Assembly: GCA_959602875.1 (NCBI GenBank)
Contig: CAUGVQ010000001.1
Coordinates: 1-64,000 of the forward strand
Source: an uncultured Collinsella sp.
GTDB lineage: Bacteria > Actinomycetota > Coriobacteriia > Coriobacteriales > Coriobacteriaceae
DNA length: 64,000 bases
Reading direction: 5' to 3'
Shown here: positions 24,349 to 32,578 of the stretch, piece after piece
Numbering within the stretch: position 1 is the stretch's first letter
Layout: each line of letters starts with the position of its first letter
Notes under the pieces: generated by a model
Told to the model about the DNA's origin: nothing
Seen by the model: the letters and a program-made list of their open reading frames with translations, nothing else
Databases searched by the model: none
Position numbers and translations under genes: made by a program

Positions 24349-24563
24349 AGGACACCTCGTTTCGCGCGCAAGGGCGACGCGCCGGCGGCACGTTCACACG
24401 TATGGTTATGAATACCGCTTTGACGCGCGCGGCAGTGCCGCCAGCGGGGATTCGTCGGCAAACGGCCCGCAGAAATCGGTCTGCGACGGCAAGAGCCCTT
24501 TCGCTTCTGCGGGAATGGGGCCTCTCCGGACGTGCGGCCGAGGTCACCGCGAGTTCCGCACGC
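24349..24563. other. birA upstream region
   Basis: 215 bp between the birA start and the folP-folK terminator. Presumably it holds the birA promoter; no convincing motif, small gene or structured RNA was recognised. Confidence 0.35.
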
Positions 24564-24587
24564 AAAGGAGGCCCCAGTGGGGCCTCC
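24564..24587 (-). terminator. Terminator of folP-folK
   Basis: Hairpin GGAGGCCCC-AGT-GGGGCCTCC (9-bp stem, 3-nt loop), followed on the minus strand by TTT. Lies 57 bp after the folP-folK stop. Confidence 0.7.
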
Positions 24588-24643
24588 GTCTTGCGCAGGA
24601 CTGTCCGAAGCGGTGGGCTCGGCCGCGCGCCCGGAGAGGGACC

Positions 24644-26443
24644 CTACAGCACGCCGAGTTCGCGCACGACGTGGCCGACGCGCTCCTCGGGGTCCTTCAC
24701 CTCAATACCCTCGTAGCGGAAGAAGCGGGCCGGGTCGTGCACCAGGTCCTCAAGCGGCACGAGCACAAAGTCGCGCTCGCCAAGGCGCGGGTGCGGCAGG
24801 CGCAGCTTGTCGCCGCCGTGAACCTCGCCCTCCATCCAGAGCAGGTCGCAGTCAATCACACGCGGGCCGTTGGCGCGGGCGCTCGGGGTGCGGTTGCGGC
24901 CGAGGCGGTTCTCGATAGCCATAAGCTCATCGAGCAGCACCAGCGGCGAGAGCTCGGTGCGGATCTCCACCACCGCGTTGGCAAAGGGGTCCTGGCGCTT
25001 CACGTAAGCAGGCTCGCTCTCGTAGATGTGCGAAGAGTTGAACACGCAGGTGAGCGGGATCTCGGCGATGAGGTCGCGCGCGGCGCGGATGTTGTCGAGG
25101 CGGCGCCCCATGTTGGAGCCGAGCGCCACAAACGCGCGGCGCGGCTGCGGATGGGCAACCGCCCAGTACCCGCGCAAGAACTGCGCGCAACCGGCGACGT
25201 CGTGCACGCGTACGATGTTGGCGCCGTTCTCGATTGCGCCAAGGCACATGCCAAAGGTCGCGGCATCGCGCGCGGCGGGATCCTTGACACCCGCCACCGC
25301 GCCGACCACGCGCTTGCGCGACACCGCGCACATGAGCGGGTAGCCGAGCGTGACCATCTTGGCGGTCTCGCGCTGGATCACAATGTCCTCGTTGGCGGAC
25401 TTGCCAAAGCCCGCGCCCGGGTCGATGCAGATGCGCTCGCGCGCTACGCCCGCCTGTACGAGCGAGCGCGCCTGGTCAGACAGAAACCCCATGACGCGGC
25501 GCATGATGGGTGCCGAGTCCGGCAGCGTGAAGCGGCTCTGGCGCACCCGGTCAGCGGCCGAGGTACCGCGGCGCTCAGCCGCTCGCGCCATGATGGCGGC
25601 GAGCTCGTCGCTCGTGGGGACAGTATCGCCCGTAGCGGCGCGGGTACGGTCGCGGGGGTCCTCCGCGCCGGGAACCTTCTCGGTGGAGACGGCCGTATCT
25701 GCCGCGGTAGCCGCGGCAACGGTGCGCACCGCCTCGTCGACGACCTCGTCGGCCGCGGGCGCAGAGCCTGCCGCGGAGCCGTTAGGCACGTCGCCAAAGG
25801 GGAGCCGCTGCTGCACGGCGCCGCCCTTCAAGCGCGGTTCGCTAAGCGCCTTGCCTCCACGCGGACGGCCCAGACGCCCCACGGGTGCGGGCTTGCCCTC
25901 GGCCTCGGCGCGGGCGCGCTCGGCCTCGCGCTCCGCCATGTAGGCGGCGGCCGAGGTGTCAAGCGTGACCGCAGTGTGCGGAGCGCGCTCGGGCTCGGTA
26001 AGCTCGCCGGCGTGCATAACCACCACGCCGCAGGTGTTGTTGGCAACAAACTCGACCATCTTGGGGTCGGTGAACCCTGTGACGTCATTCACAATGGAGG
26101 CGCCCATGCGCACGGCCGCCTTGGCGACCTCCACATGGCGCGTGTCGATGGACACGATCGCGCCCTTGGCCACAAGCGCGCGGACCACGGGCAGCACGCG
26201 GCGCGCCTCCTCGTCGGCGGTTACCGGCGTAAAGCCGGGGCGCGTGGACTCGCCGCCCACATCGATGATGTCGGCCCCCTCGTCGAGCATCGCGAGACCG
26301 CGGGCGATGGCAGCGTCCTGGTCAAAGTTCTCGCCCCCGTCGCTAAACGAGTCGGGCGTGACGTTCAAGATGCCCATGATGCGTGGGCGATCGAACGTGA
26401 GCGTGTGCTTGCCGCAATGCCAAGTTTTGGTTTCACGAGCCAT
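24644..26443 (-). CDS. folP-folK: Dihydropteroate synthase-HPPK fusion with large insert
   Basis: 599-aa bifunctional folate enzyme. Residues ~1-440 are dihydropteroate synthase: MGILNVTPDSFSDGG, DVGGESTRPG, SIDTRH, NDVTGF, CIDPGAGFGKS and a final RVHDV. Residues ~445-599 are 6-hydroxymethyl-dihydropterin pyrophosphokinase: FVALGSNMG, FANAVVEI, NGPRVIDCDLL. In pathway order HPPK makes the substrate of DHPS, so the fusion joins consecutive steps in reverse gene order. Between NDVTGF/VVMHAG and IDPGAGF there is an extra ~150-residue Ala-, Arg- and Glu-rich, low-complexity segment (about 165-300), not part of the usual TIM barrel. The expected start is ATG 26443. Confidence 0.92.
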   Translation of the reverse strand: MARETKTWHCGKHTLTFDRPRIMGILNVTPDSFSDGGENFDQDAAIARGLAMLDEGADIIDVGGESTRPGFTPVTADEEARRVLPVVRALVAKGAIVSIDTRHVEVAKAAVRMGASIVNDVTGFTDPKMVEFVANNTCGVVVMHAGELTEPERAPHTAVTLDTSAAAYMAEREAERARAEAEGKPAPVGRLGRPRGGKALSEPRLKGGAVQQRLPFGDVPNGSAAGSAPAADEVVDEAVRTVAAATAADTAVSTEKVPGAEDPRDRTRAATGDTVPTSDELAAIMARAAERRGTSAADRVRQSRFTLPDSAPIMRRVMGFLSDQARSLVQAGVARERICIDPGAGFGKSANEDIVIQRETAKMVTLGYPLMCAVSRKRVVGAVAGVKDPAARDAATFGMCLGAIENGANIVRVHDVAGCAQFLRGYWAVAHPQPRRAFVALGSNMGRRLDNIRAARDLIAEIPLTCVFNSSHIYESEPAYVKRQDPFANAVVEIRTELSPLVLLDELMAIENRLGRNRTPSARANGPRVIDCDLLWMEGEVHGGDKLRLPHPRLGERDFVLVPLEDLVHDPARFFRYEGIEVKDPEERVGHVVRELGVL

Positions 26444-26595
26444 GCGAATCCCTAACTCCTCGTCTCGGGCGGGTGCGTCAGACGGTTCAAGTCATCCTCC
26501 CTATTGTATCCAGTCGCCGCGCGAGCGACCGCATATGCCGCGCGTCCTCAGCGAAAAGCTACGGGCAGCGCCGCGCACGGGCCGCGGGCGCGTGC

Positions 26596-26601
26596 TACAA
26601 T
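26596..26601 (+). promoter_or_regulatory. Candidate -10 box of the cobalamin-controlled operon
   Basis: TACAAT 29 bp before the riboswitch. The -35 region is GC-rich without a clear match. Confidence 0.3.
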
Positions 26602-26629
26602 CGGCGGTGCATCTATATATGGCCTGATG

Positions 26630-26811
26630 GATGGTGCGGAGACGCACGGGCGCGGTATCACCGCCGCCCAGGGGAACGGGGTGCGATACCCCGGCTGTAC
26701 CAGCAACCGTGAGTCCTGTGGCCGCGAGTCCGCCTTCGCAGATCGGGCGGGGGCGCGCGGTCGAGGGGACGAGCCGGATCGCCTCTCCATCAACGGTAAG
26801 GCCCTGGAGAG
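26630..26811 (+). promoter_or_regulatory. Cobalamin riboswitch
   Basis: Core elements of the cobalamin aptamer are present in order: GGTGC...GCAC pairing (about 26633-26646), GGGGAA, a GGGGTG/ACCCC hairpin, then GGCTG followed by the B12-box-like CCAGCAACCGTGAG (26699-26713), and a later GAGCCGGATCGCC. Just downstream CTCTCCA (26783) can pair with TGGAGAG (26805), ending 1 nt before the SD AAAGG, which suggests translational control of the DUF4430 gene. It ties the following transporter genes to cobalamin. Confidence 0.82.
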
Positions 26812-26825
26812 AAAGGTATCCCCTT

Positions 26826-27302
26826 ATGAAAGACATCCGTATGATCGCCAAGCCGGTGCGCGCCCTTGCGGCAAGCGCGGTGCTGGTCCTCGCGCTGGCC
26901 GTGGGCGGCTGCACGCAGACCGTCGCACCCGCCACGGGCTCCGACGCCGGCAGCGCCGCAGTCCAGGCGGGCTCGGCTGCCGCCACTGCCGACGACGCTC
27001 AGATCACCGTCCAGGTGACGGTCGACTCCAGCGCGGCCGACGGCAGCGTGAGCTTCGACGGCACGGTCGAGCTTGCCGAGGACGCCACGGTGCTCGACGC
27101 CCTTAAGGCCACGGGCCTTACGCTCGACGTTCAGGACTCCGAGTACGGCGCCTTTGTGAACGCCATCGACGGTCTTGCCACCGGTGCCTTTGGCGATGCG
27201 AGCGGCTGGGGCTACGACATCAACGGCGAGATGGTTATGGACTCTGCCGACGTCGCGACCGTTGCCGACGGCGACGTGGTGGCCTGGACCTACCTGGTCT
27301 AG
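26826..27302 (+). CDS. DUF4430 lipoprotein, probable cobalamin-uptake accessory
   Basis: 158 aa. A signal peptide with lipobox (LALAVGGC; Cys ~31) anchors it outside the membrane. After an Ala/Ser-rich linker, residues ~57-158 form a DUF4430 domain (ATVLDALKATGL, SGWGYDINGE, VADGDVVAWTYLV), a fold related to the C-terminal domain of transcobalamin and intrinsic factor, which bind B12. ATG 26826 lies 9 nt after AAAGG at the end of the riboswitch. It is followed without a gap by the ECF T component, so it probably captures cobalamin or a related corrinoid for that transporter. The substrate is inferred from the riboswitch. Confidence 0.8.
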   Translation: MKDIRMIAKPVRALAASAVLVLALAVGGCTQTVAPATGSDAGSAAVQAGSAAATADDAQITVQVTVDSSAADGSVSFDGTVELAEDATVLDALKATGLTLDVQDSEYGAFVNAIDGLATGAFGDASGWGYDINGEMVMDSADVATVADGDVVAWTYLV

Positions 27303-28174
27303 TGCGCGCCTCGCAGCACAATCCCTTTGCCCTGCGGCATCCGGCGGTGGCGTTCACGTACCTGGTGAGCGCCGCCGCTTTTGCCATGGCGGCGGCACAC
27401 CCCGTCTACGCGACGCTCGCGCTCGCGGGCTCGGCCGCATGCGCGTGCTGCACGCGCGGGTGGCGCGCGGTCGCGTCGGGCGTGCCCGTGCTCGTCGGCG
27501 TGATAGCCGTCGTCGCCCTCGCTAACGCGCTGTTTGTGCCCGAGGGCGCTACGCCTCTGCTTTACGTGGGCGAGCGACCCGTCACGCTCGAGGCCCTTGG
27601 CTACGGGCTGTGCTCGGGCACCATGCTCGCCGCTGTGTTTTTGTGGTTCTCGAGCTACGCCGCCTGCATGGACAGTGCCGCCACCGCGTCGGTGCTGGGG
27701 CGTGTGACCCCCACCATTGCGCTTATGGTCTCGCAGGTGATGCGCCTTGTTCCGCAGTTTGCCGCGCGCGGGCGCACCATTCTTGCCACGGAGCGCGCCA
27801 CGAGTGCCGCAGCACCGCGCACCGCACGCGAACGCGCCACCGGGAACCTGCGCACCGTATCGGTCCTCATGGGCTGGGGGCTCGAGGACAGCCTCACCAG
27901 AAGCGACTCCATGCGCGCCCGCGGCTGGGGCTGCGGCGTGCGGCGGACCTCGTACCGGCAGGACCGCCTTGGCCGCGCCGACATCGCGCTGCTGGCGATT
28001 GTGGCGGTGCTCGTGGCGGTAAATATCCCGCTCGCGGCCGTGGCATGCAGCCAGTTCTCGTTCTACCCCACCCCGCCGCAGCTCCTTGCGTGGTGGGGAT
28101 ACGTGCCCTACGCAGCCCTTATGCTCGTAGCGCCCACGCTGTATCTGGGGGAGGTGATCCGGTGGAGAAGCTAG
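27302..28174 (+). CDS. ecfT: ECF transporter T component
   Basis: 290-aa membrane protein of the CbiQ/EcfT family, the scaffold that couples ATPases to the substrate-binding S component. About five to six transmembrane segments and the cytoplasmic coupling motif with Ala-Arg-Gly (DSMRARGWGCG, ~217) are visible, plus the earlier region VSQVMRLVPQFAARGRTIL. GTG 27302 overlaps the DUF4430 stop by one base, and the gene's end overlaps the next gene by 13 bp, so the three are one translationally coupled operon under the cobalamin riboswitch. Confidence 0.87.
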   Translation: MRASQHNPFALRHPAVAFTYLVSAAAFAMAAAHPVYATLALAGSAACACCTRGWRAVASGVPVLVGVIAVVALANALFVPEGATPLLYVGERPVTLEALGYGLCSGTMLAAVFLWFSSYAACMDSAATASVLGRVTPTIALMVSQVMRLVPQFAARGRTILATERATSAAAPRTARERATGNLRTVSVLMGWGLEDSLTRSDSMRARGWGCGVRRTSYRQDRLGRADIALLAIVAVLVAVNIPLAAVACSQFSFYPTPPQLLAWWGYVPYAALMLVAPTLYLGEVIRWRS

Positions 28175-30603
28175 ACGAGCGGACCGCCCCCGCCCTCCGC
28201 ATCGCGGACTACACCTTTGCCTATCCGGGCGGCGAGCCCGTTCTCGACCACATCTCGCTCGAGGTGGCCGAAGGCGCGTTTTGCGTGGTCGTGGGCCCCA
28301 CGGGCTGCGGCAAGACCACGCTTCTGCGCGCCCTCAAGCCCGAGCTCACCCGGGCGGGCTCGCACGCCGGCACCATCGAGGTGCTCGGCCACACGCTCGT
28401 GCGCAACGGGCGTGTGACCGGCGAGCTCCCACCCGAGCGCTCCGCGCGCGAGATTGGCTTCGTAGCGCAGGACCCCGCCGCACAAATTGTGTGCGACACG
28501 GTCTGGCACGAGCTTGCCTTTGGGCTCGAGAACATCGGCACCCCCGTGCCCGAGATGCGCCGGCGCATTGCCGAGGTCGCGCACTTCTTTGGCATCGAGG
28601 CGCTCATGCACGCCGCATGCGAAGAGCTCTCGGGCGGCCAGCAGCAGCTCGTAAACCTCGCGGCGGTGCTCGCCCTGCGTCCGCGCCTCATCGTGCTCGA
28701 CGAGCCCACCGCGCAACTCGACCCCCACGCGCGCCGCCAGTTCCTCTACCTGCTTGGACGCGTGCAGCGCGAGCTCGGCATCACGGTCATCCTCTCCACG
28801 CACGCGCCCGAGGAGACCGAGACCCTCGCCACTCAGACGCTCGCCATGGGCACGCTCTCCCCTCTCGTCCGCCGTGAGGATGCCGAGCGCCTGCTCGAAC
28901 CCTGGCGCCGCACGCGCGAGTGCGCTCTTGCATCCGCCGAAACCGTTGTGACCGCGCGCGACCTCCACGTCCGTTACCGACGCGAGAACCCGTGGGTGCT
29001 CCGCGGCGTCGACCTCGCCATCCGCCGCGGGTCCGTCCACCTGATCGTGGGCGGCAACGGCTGCGGCAAGTCAACGCTTCTGGCCACGCTCGCCGGTGTG
29101 CGCACGCCCCAGCAGGGCAGCATCGACAACGCGCTCGCCAGTCGCCAGGCGCTTCTCCCCCAGGACCCCAAGGCGCTCTTTGTGTGCGACACCGTCGCGG
29201 AGGAGTTGGCCGAGTGGCGCGACCGCTGCGGCTACACCGCAGATGAGGAGCGCGCCCTCGTAGCGCGCCTGGGCCTAAACGGGCTCGAAGGCGCCTCCCC
29301 GCTCGACCTCTCCGGCGGTCAACAGCAAAAGCTTGCCCTCGCAAAGCTCCTGCTCACCAAGCCCGAACTCCTCTTTTTGGACGAGCCCACCAAAGGCCTT
29401 GACCCTGCGAGCGCTGCCGAGTGCGCCGAGATGCTGCACGAGCTTGCCGATACGGGCTGCGCCATCGTCGGCGTGACGCACGACCTCGACTTTGCCTGCG
29501 CGGTGGCAGACGAGGTCTCGATGCTCTTTGACGGCGAGATTGCCTGCACCGAGCCCGCCCGGGCGTTTTTTGCGCACAACCTCATCTACCGTCCGCACGA
29601 TGCGTCGCGCTTCTTTGGCGCCCTGCTGGAGCGCATGGGCGAGGGACGAGCAGGCGGCTCGGAGCCCACCGGCGCAGCAGCCACGGGCGCAAGCGCGCGC
29701 ACCGCCGCCGACGTGGACACGATCACAAGCGCAGGCACGGGCGCAGGCACGAACACGAGCACAGGCGAGCGCATCGCCGCGCGCCGCGCCAACCGCGCCG
29801 ACGAGGCTGTGGCAGCGCCCAACAGCGACCCGCGTAAGACCACGACCCACCGCGCACGCGGCGTGGTGGAGGCCGTTGCGCTTGCCGCGGTGCCCGCTGT
29901 GCTCGCCATCACCACGCTTGCAGGAATCCGCCAGACCGCGATCCTGTCGTTTGCCGTGGTCATCGCCGCCCTCGGCATCTTCTTCGCAAGCTTTGAAACC
30001 AGCAGCGCGCGCCTGCGCGAGCTTATGCCCACCGTCGTGCTCGCCGCGCTTGCGGCGGCGGGACGCATCGTCTTTGCCGCGGTTCCGAGCATGAAGCCGG
30101 TGAGCGCCATCGCCATCATCGCCGGCGTCATGCTCGGCAGGCGCAGTGGCTTTATGGTGGGGGCGCTCGCCGCGCTCGCCTCCAACTTCTTCTTTGGCCA
30201 GGGCCCGTGGACCCCCTGGCAGATGTACGCCTGGGGTCTTGTGGGCTGGGGTGCCGGCGCCCTCGCGCAAACGGGCGTCTTTGGCGTGCGACCGGGCGCT
30301 ACCGGCAACTGCTCGGCCGGCCCGGGCGCCACCGCCAGTCCCACCGCGCGGCGGCGCCTAGTGGGTACCGCAAGTCTTCTTGCCTATGGGTTTATCGCCT
30401 CGGTCGCGTACGGGTGGATTCTCAACGCGTGGACGGTGCTCGGCTTTTTGCATGCACACACCACGTTTCAGGTGCTTGCCGTCTACGCGGCGTCGCTTCC
30501 CTTCGACATCGCCCACGGCGTTGCAACCGTCGGCTTTCTGCTTGCGCTCTGGGCGCCGTGGCAGCGCAAGCTCGCGCGCGTGCTCAAATCCTACGCGGCG
30601 TAG
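28162..30603 (+). CDS. Fused ECF transporter: ATPase-ATPase-S-like component
   Basis: 813-aa polypeptide. ATPase 1 (~8-240): Walker A GPTGCGKTTLL, signature ELSGGQQQLVNLAAVL, Walker B RLIVLDEPTAQLD, switch STHAPEE. ATPase 2 (~255-480): GGNGCGKSTLL, DLSGGQQQKLALAKLL, LLFLDEPTKGLD, GVTHDLD. A Thr/Ala/Gly-rich linker (~495-555) follows, then ~250 residues with six or so transmembrane segments (IAIIAGVMLGRRSGFMVGAL, NFFFGQGPWTPWQMYAWG) typical of an S component of the CbrT/DUF type. GTG 28162 with GGGGGAGGTG upstream; the longer frame to 27610 overlaps ecfT and is rejected. Normally these are separate proteins; one chain holds three of the four ECF parts. Substrate inferred as cobalamin. Confidence 0.85.
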   Translation: MEKLDERTAPALRIADYTFAYPGGEPVLDHISLEVAEGAFCVVVGPTGCGKTTLLRALKPELTRAGSHAGTIEVLGHTLVRNGRVTGELPPERSAREIGFVAQDPAAQIVCDTVWHELAFGLENIGTPVPEMRRRIAEVAHFFGIEALMHAACEELSGGQQQLVNLAAVLALRPRLIVLDEPTAQLDPHARRQFLYLLGRVQRELGITVILSTHAPEETETLATQTLAMGTLSPLVRREDAERLLEPWRRTRECALASAETVVTARDLHVRYRRENPWVLRGVDLAIRRGSVHLIVGGNGCGKSTLLATLAGVRTPQQGSIDNALASRQALLPQDPKALFVCDTVAEELAEWRDRCGYTADEERALVARLGLNGLEGASPLDLSGGQQQKLALAKLLLTKPELLFLDEPTKGLDPASAAECAEMLHELADTGCAIVGVTHDLDFACAVADEVSMLFDGEIACTEPARAFFAHNLIYRPHDASRFFGALLERMGEGRAGGSEPTGAAATGASARTAADVDTITSAGTGAGTNTSTGERIAARRANRADEAVAAPNSDPRKTTTHRARGVVEAVALAAVPAVLAITTLAGIRQTAILSFAVVIAALGIFFASFETSSARLRELMPTVVLAALAAAGRIVFAAVPSMKPVSAIAIIAGVMLGRRSGFMVGALAALASNFFFGQGPWTPWQMYAWGLVGWGAGALAQTGVFGVRPGATGNCSAGPGATASPTARRRLVGTASLLAYGFIASVAYGWILNAWTVLGFLHAHTTFQVLAVYAASLPFDIAHGVATVGFLLALWAPWQRKLARVLKSYAA

Positions 30604-30677
30604 GAGCGCACCGGGGCCGGCAGCGCCGTGGCTCACCGGCAACGCCGCGCCGCGGGCACCAGCCGGCCCCTCGCCAC

Positions 30678-31430
30678 CTAAAAGTCGAACGCCTCGGCAA
30701 TATCACAGCTAATCAGTACATCCGCCAAAGAATCCTGCGGTGTGGGATCGCGGTTCACAATCACCAGCGTATCGCCACCAAAGTAGCGGATTAGGCCCGC
30801 CGCGGGGTAGACCACAAGCGACGTTCCGCCCACCACAAGCAAATCGGCCGAGGCAATCGCCGCAAGCGCGCCCTCGACCACCCGGTCATCAAGCGCCTCG
30901 CCGTAGAGCACCACATCCGGCTTGATGGGTCCGCCACAAACAGGGCAGACGGGTATGTGGCGCGGATCCTCGCGCCCGTCCTCGAGCACCCACGCGGCAT
31001 CTTGAACGGCCCCGCAACGTGCGCAGATATTACGATGCACCGAGCCGTGGAGCTCCCACACCTGCTTGCTTCCCGCCGCTTGGTGCAAGCCGTCGATGTT
31101 TTGCGTCACCACCGCGCCGAGCACGCCCGCGCGCTCGAGCTCCGCCAGCTTGGTGTGACAGCGGTTGGGACGAGCGTCCAGGGCGATCATCTTCTGCCGA
31201 TAGAACTCAAAGAACTCGCCCGTGTGCGTCTCGTAAAACTCATGGCTGAGCATGGTCTCGGGCGGGTAGGCAAACCGCTGGTGGTACAGGCCGTCCACGC
31301 TTCTAAAGTCGGGGATGCCGCTTGCGGTGGACACGCCCGCGCCGCCAAAAAAGACCGCGCGGCGGTGCCCGTCAAACAGCCCGCGCAACCGCGCCTGCGC
31401 CTCAGCCGAATCCGTGATGTTTGCCCTCAT
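30678..31430 (-). CDS. cobB: NAD-dependent protein deacylase (sirtuin)
   Basis: 250-aa Sir2-family enzyme that removes acyl groups from lysine using NAD+. Motifs: FFGGAGVSTASGIPDFRS, TQNIDGLH (NAD site), catalytic His in ELHGSVHRN, zinc Cys pairs CARCG and CPVCGG, PDVVLYGE and GGTSLVVYPAAGL. ATG 31430 has AGGAGG 7 nt upstream; an earlier in-frame codon at 31454 has none. Divergent from exoA. A class III (CobB-like) desuccinylase signature is not evident. Confidence 0.92.
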   Translation of the reverse strand: MRANITDSAEAQARLRGLFDGHRRAVFFGGAGVSTASGIPDFRSVDGLYHQRFAYPPETMLSHEFYETHTGEFFEFYRQKMIALDARPNRCHTKLAELERAGVLGAVVTQNIDGLHQAAGSKQVWELHGSVHRNICARCGAVQDAAWVLEDGREDPRHIPVCPVCGGPIKPDVVLYGEALDDRVVEGALAAIASADLLVVGGTSLVVYPAAGLIRYFGGDTLVIVNRDPTPQDSLADVLISCDIAEAFDF

Positions 31431-31507
31431 ATCGTTGCCTCCTCGCCCGAACATGCCCGCTATCGGATACGATAACGCGCGAGACCCTTCGACTTCAGGA
31501 GTTTCTG

Positions 31508-32362
31508 ATGACCAAAACGTATTCGTTCGCTTCGTGGAACGTCAACGGCCTGCGCGCCGTGCTCAAAAAGGAGCCGAGTTTTACCGACATCGCGCGCGAG
31601 CTCGACGCCGACGTCCTCGCCATACAGGAGACCAAGCTGCAGGAGGGCCAGGTCGCGCTCGACCTGCCGGGCTACACGCAGACCTGGAGCTATGCCGAGC
31701 GCAAGGGGTACTCGGGCACGGCAGTCTTTAGCCGCGACGCGGCGGTCGGCGCACCCCTCTCGGTCCGGCGTGCCGACGAGCTGCTCGCGCCGGCGGTACT
31801 TGACGCGGCGGGCATTGCCGAGGCGAGCGACGCAGCCGAGCTTCTTGCCGAGGCCGTGCGCGAGGGCCGCGTTTGCGCGCTCGAGTTCGACCGCTTCTGG
31901 TTTGTGGACGTCTACACCCCCAACGCCAAGGACGGCCTTGCGCGCATCGACGGGCGCATGGTGTGGGACGACGCCTACCGCGCCTTTTTGCGCGCACTTG
32001 AGACCGAAACGGGAAAGCCTGTTGTCACCTGCGGCGACTTTAACGTGGCGCACGAGGAGATCGACCTCAAGAACCCCAAGGCCAACCGCGGTAACGCCGG
32101 TTTTTCTGACGAGGAACGTGGCAAGTTTGGCGAGCTCCTGAATGCCGGCTTTACCGATACCTTCCGCTACCTCCACCCCGACGAGGCAGGCGCCTACAGC
32201 TGGTGGAGCTACCGCTTCAACGCCCGCAAGAACAACGCGGGCTGGCGCATCGACTACTTCCTCGTGAGCGACGCGGTGCGCGAGCAGGTGCGCGCGGCGG
32301 GCATTCGCAACGACATCTTTGGGTCCGACCACTGCCCGGTCACCCTCGAGATAGAGCTGTAG
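31508..32362 (+). CDS. exoA: Exodeoxyribonuclease III / AP endonuclease
   Basis: 284 aa, base-excision-repair nuclease that cuts at abasic sites. Motifs: SWNVNGLRA, IQETKLQEGQ (metal-binding Glu), VDVYTPNAKDG, GDFNVAHEEIDL, RIDYFLVS and SDHCPVTLEIEL (catalytic His). ATG 31508 is preceded by AGGAG; the ORF extension to 31421 would overlap cobB control signals. Length agrees with the ExoA/Xth family. Confidence 0.94.
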   Translation: MTKTYSFASWNVNGLRAVLKKEPSFTDIARELDADVLAIQETKLQEGQVALDLPGYTQTWSYAERKGYSGTAVFSRDAAVGAPLSVRRADELLAPAVLDAAGIAEASDAAELLAEAVREGRVCALEFDRFWFVDVYTPNAKDGLARIDGRMVWDDAYRAFLRALETETGKPVVTCGDFNVAHEEIDLKNPKANRGNAGFSDEERGKFGELLNAGFTDTFRYLHPDEAGAYSWWSYRFNARKNNAGWRIDYFLVSDAVREQVRAAGIRNDIFGSDHCPVTLEIEL

Positions 32363-32578
32363 CGCGCAGCGCGGCGCTGCGACGGCACCGATCGGCGGCG
32401 CGAGTATGTCGCCGCGCCGCCCCGTAACCGCCGCAGCGCCGCCCTCGGCAGCCACTCCAGCCGTGGCCCGTTCGTGGACAACCTGCGTGCGGGCTCCAAG
32501 CACGGCTGGCTGCGGTATCATCAGATAGGCTGGCTTTGCGCCGACCCATCTGCACGCGCAGCATTCCGGGGAGCTTAC

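Noticed and set aside
24167..26455. 762-aa open frame on the plus strand
   Set aside because: Antisense to folP-folK and birA; no start signal or domain.
27610..28161. N-terminal extension of the fused ECF protein
   Set aside because: Overlaps ecfT in another frame; a GTG with a strong SD at 28162 is the better start.
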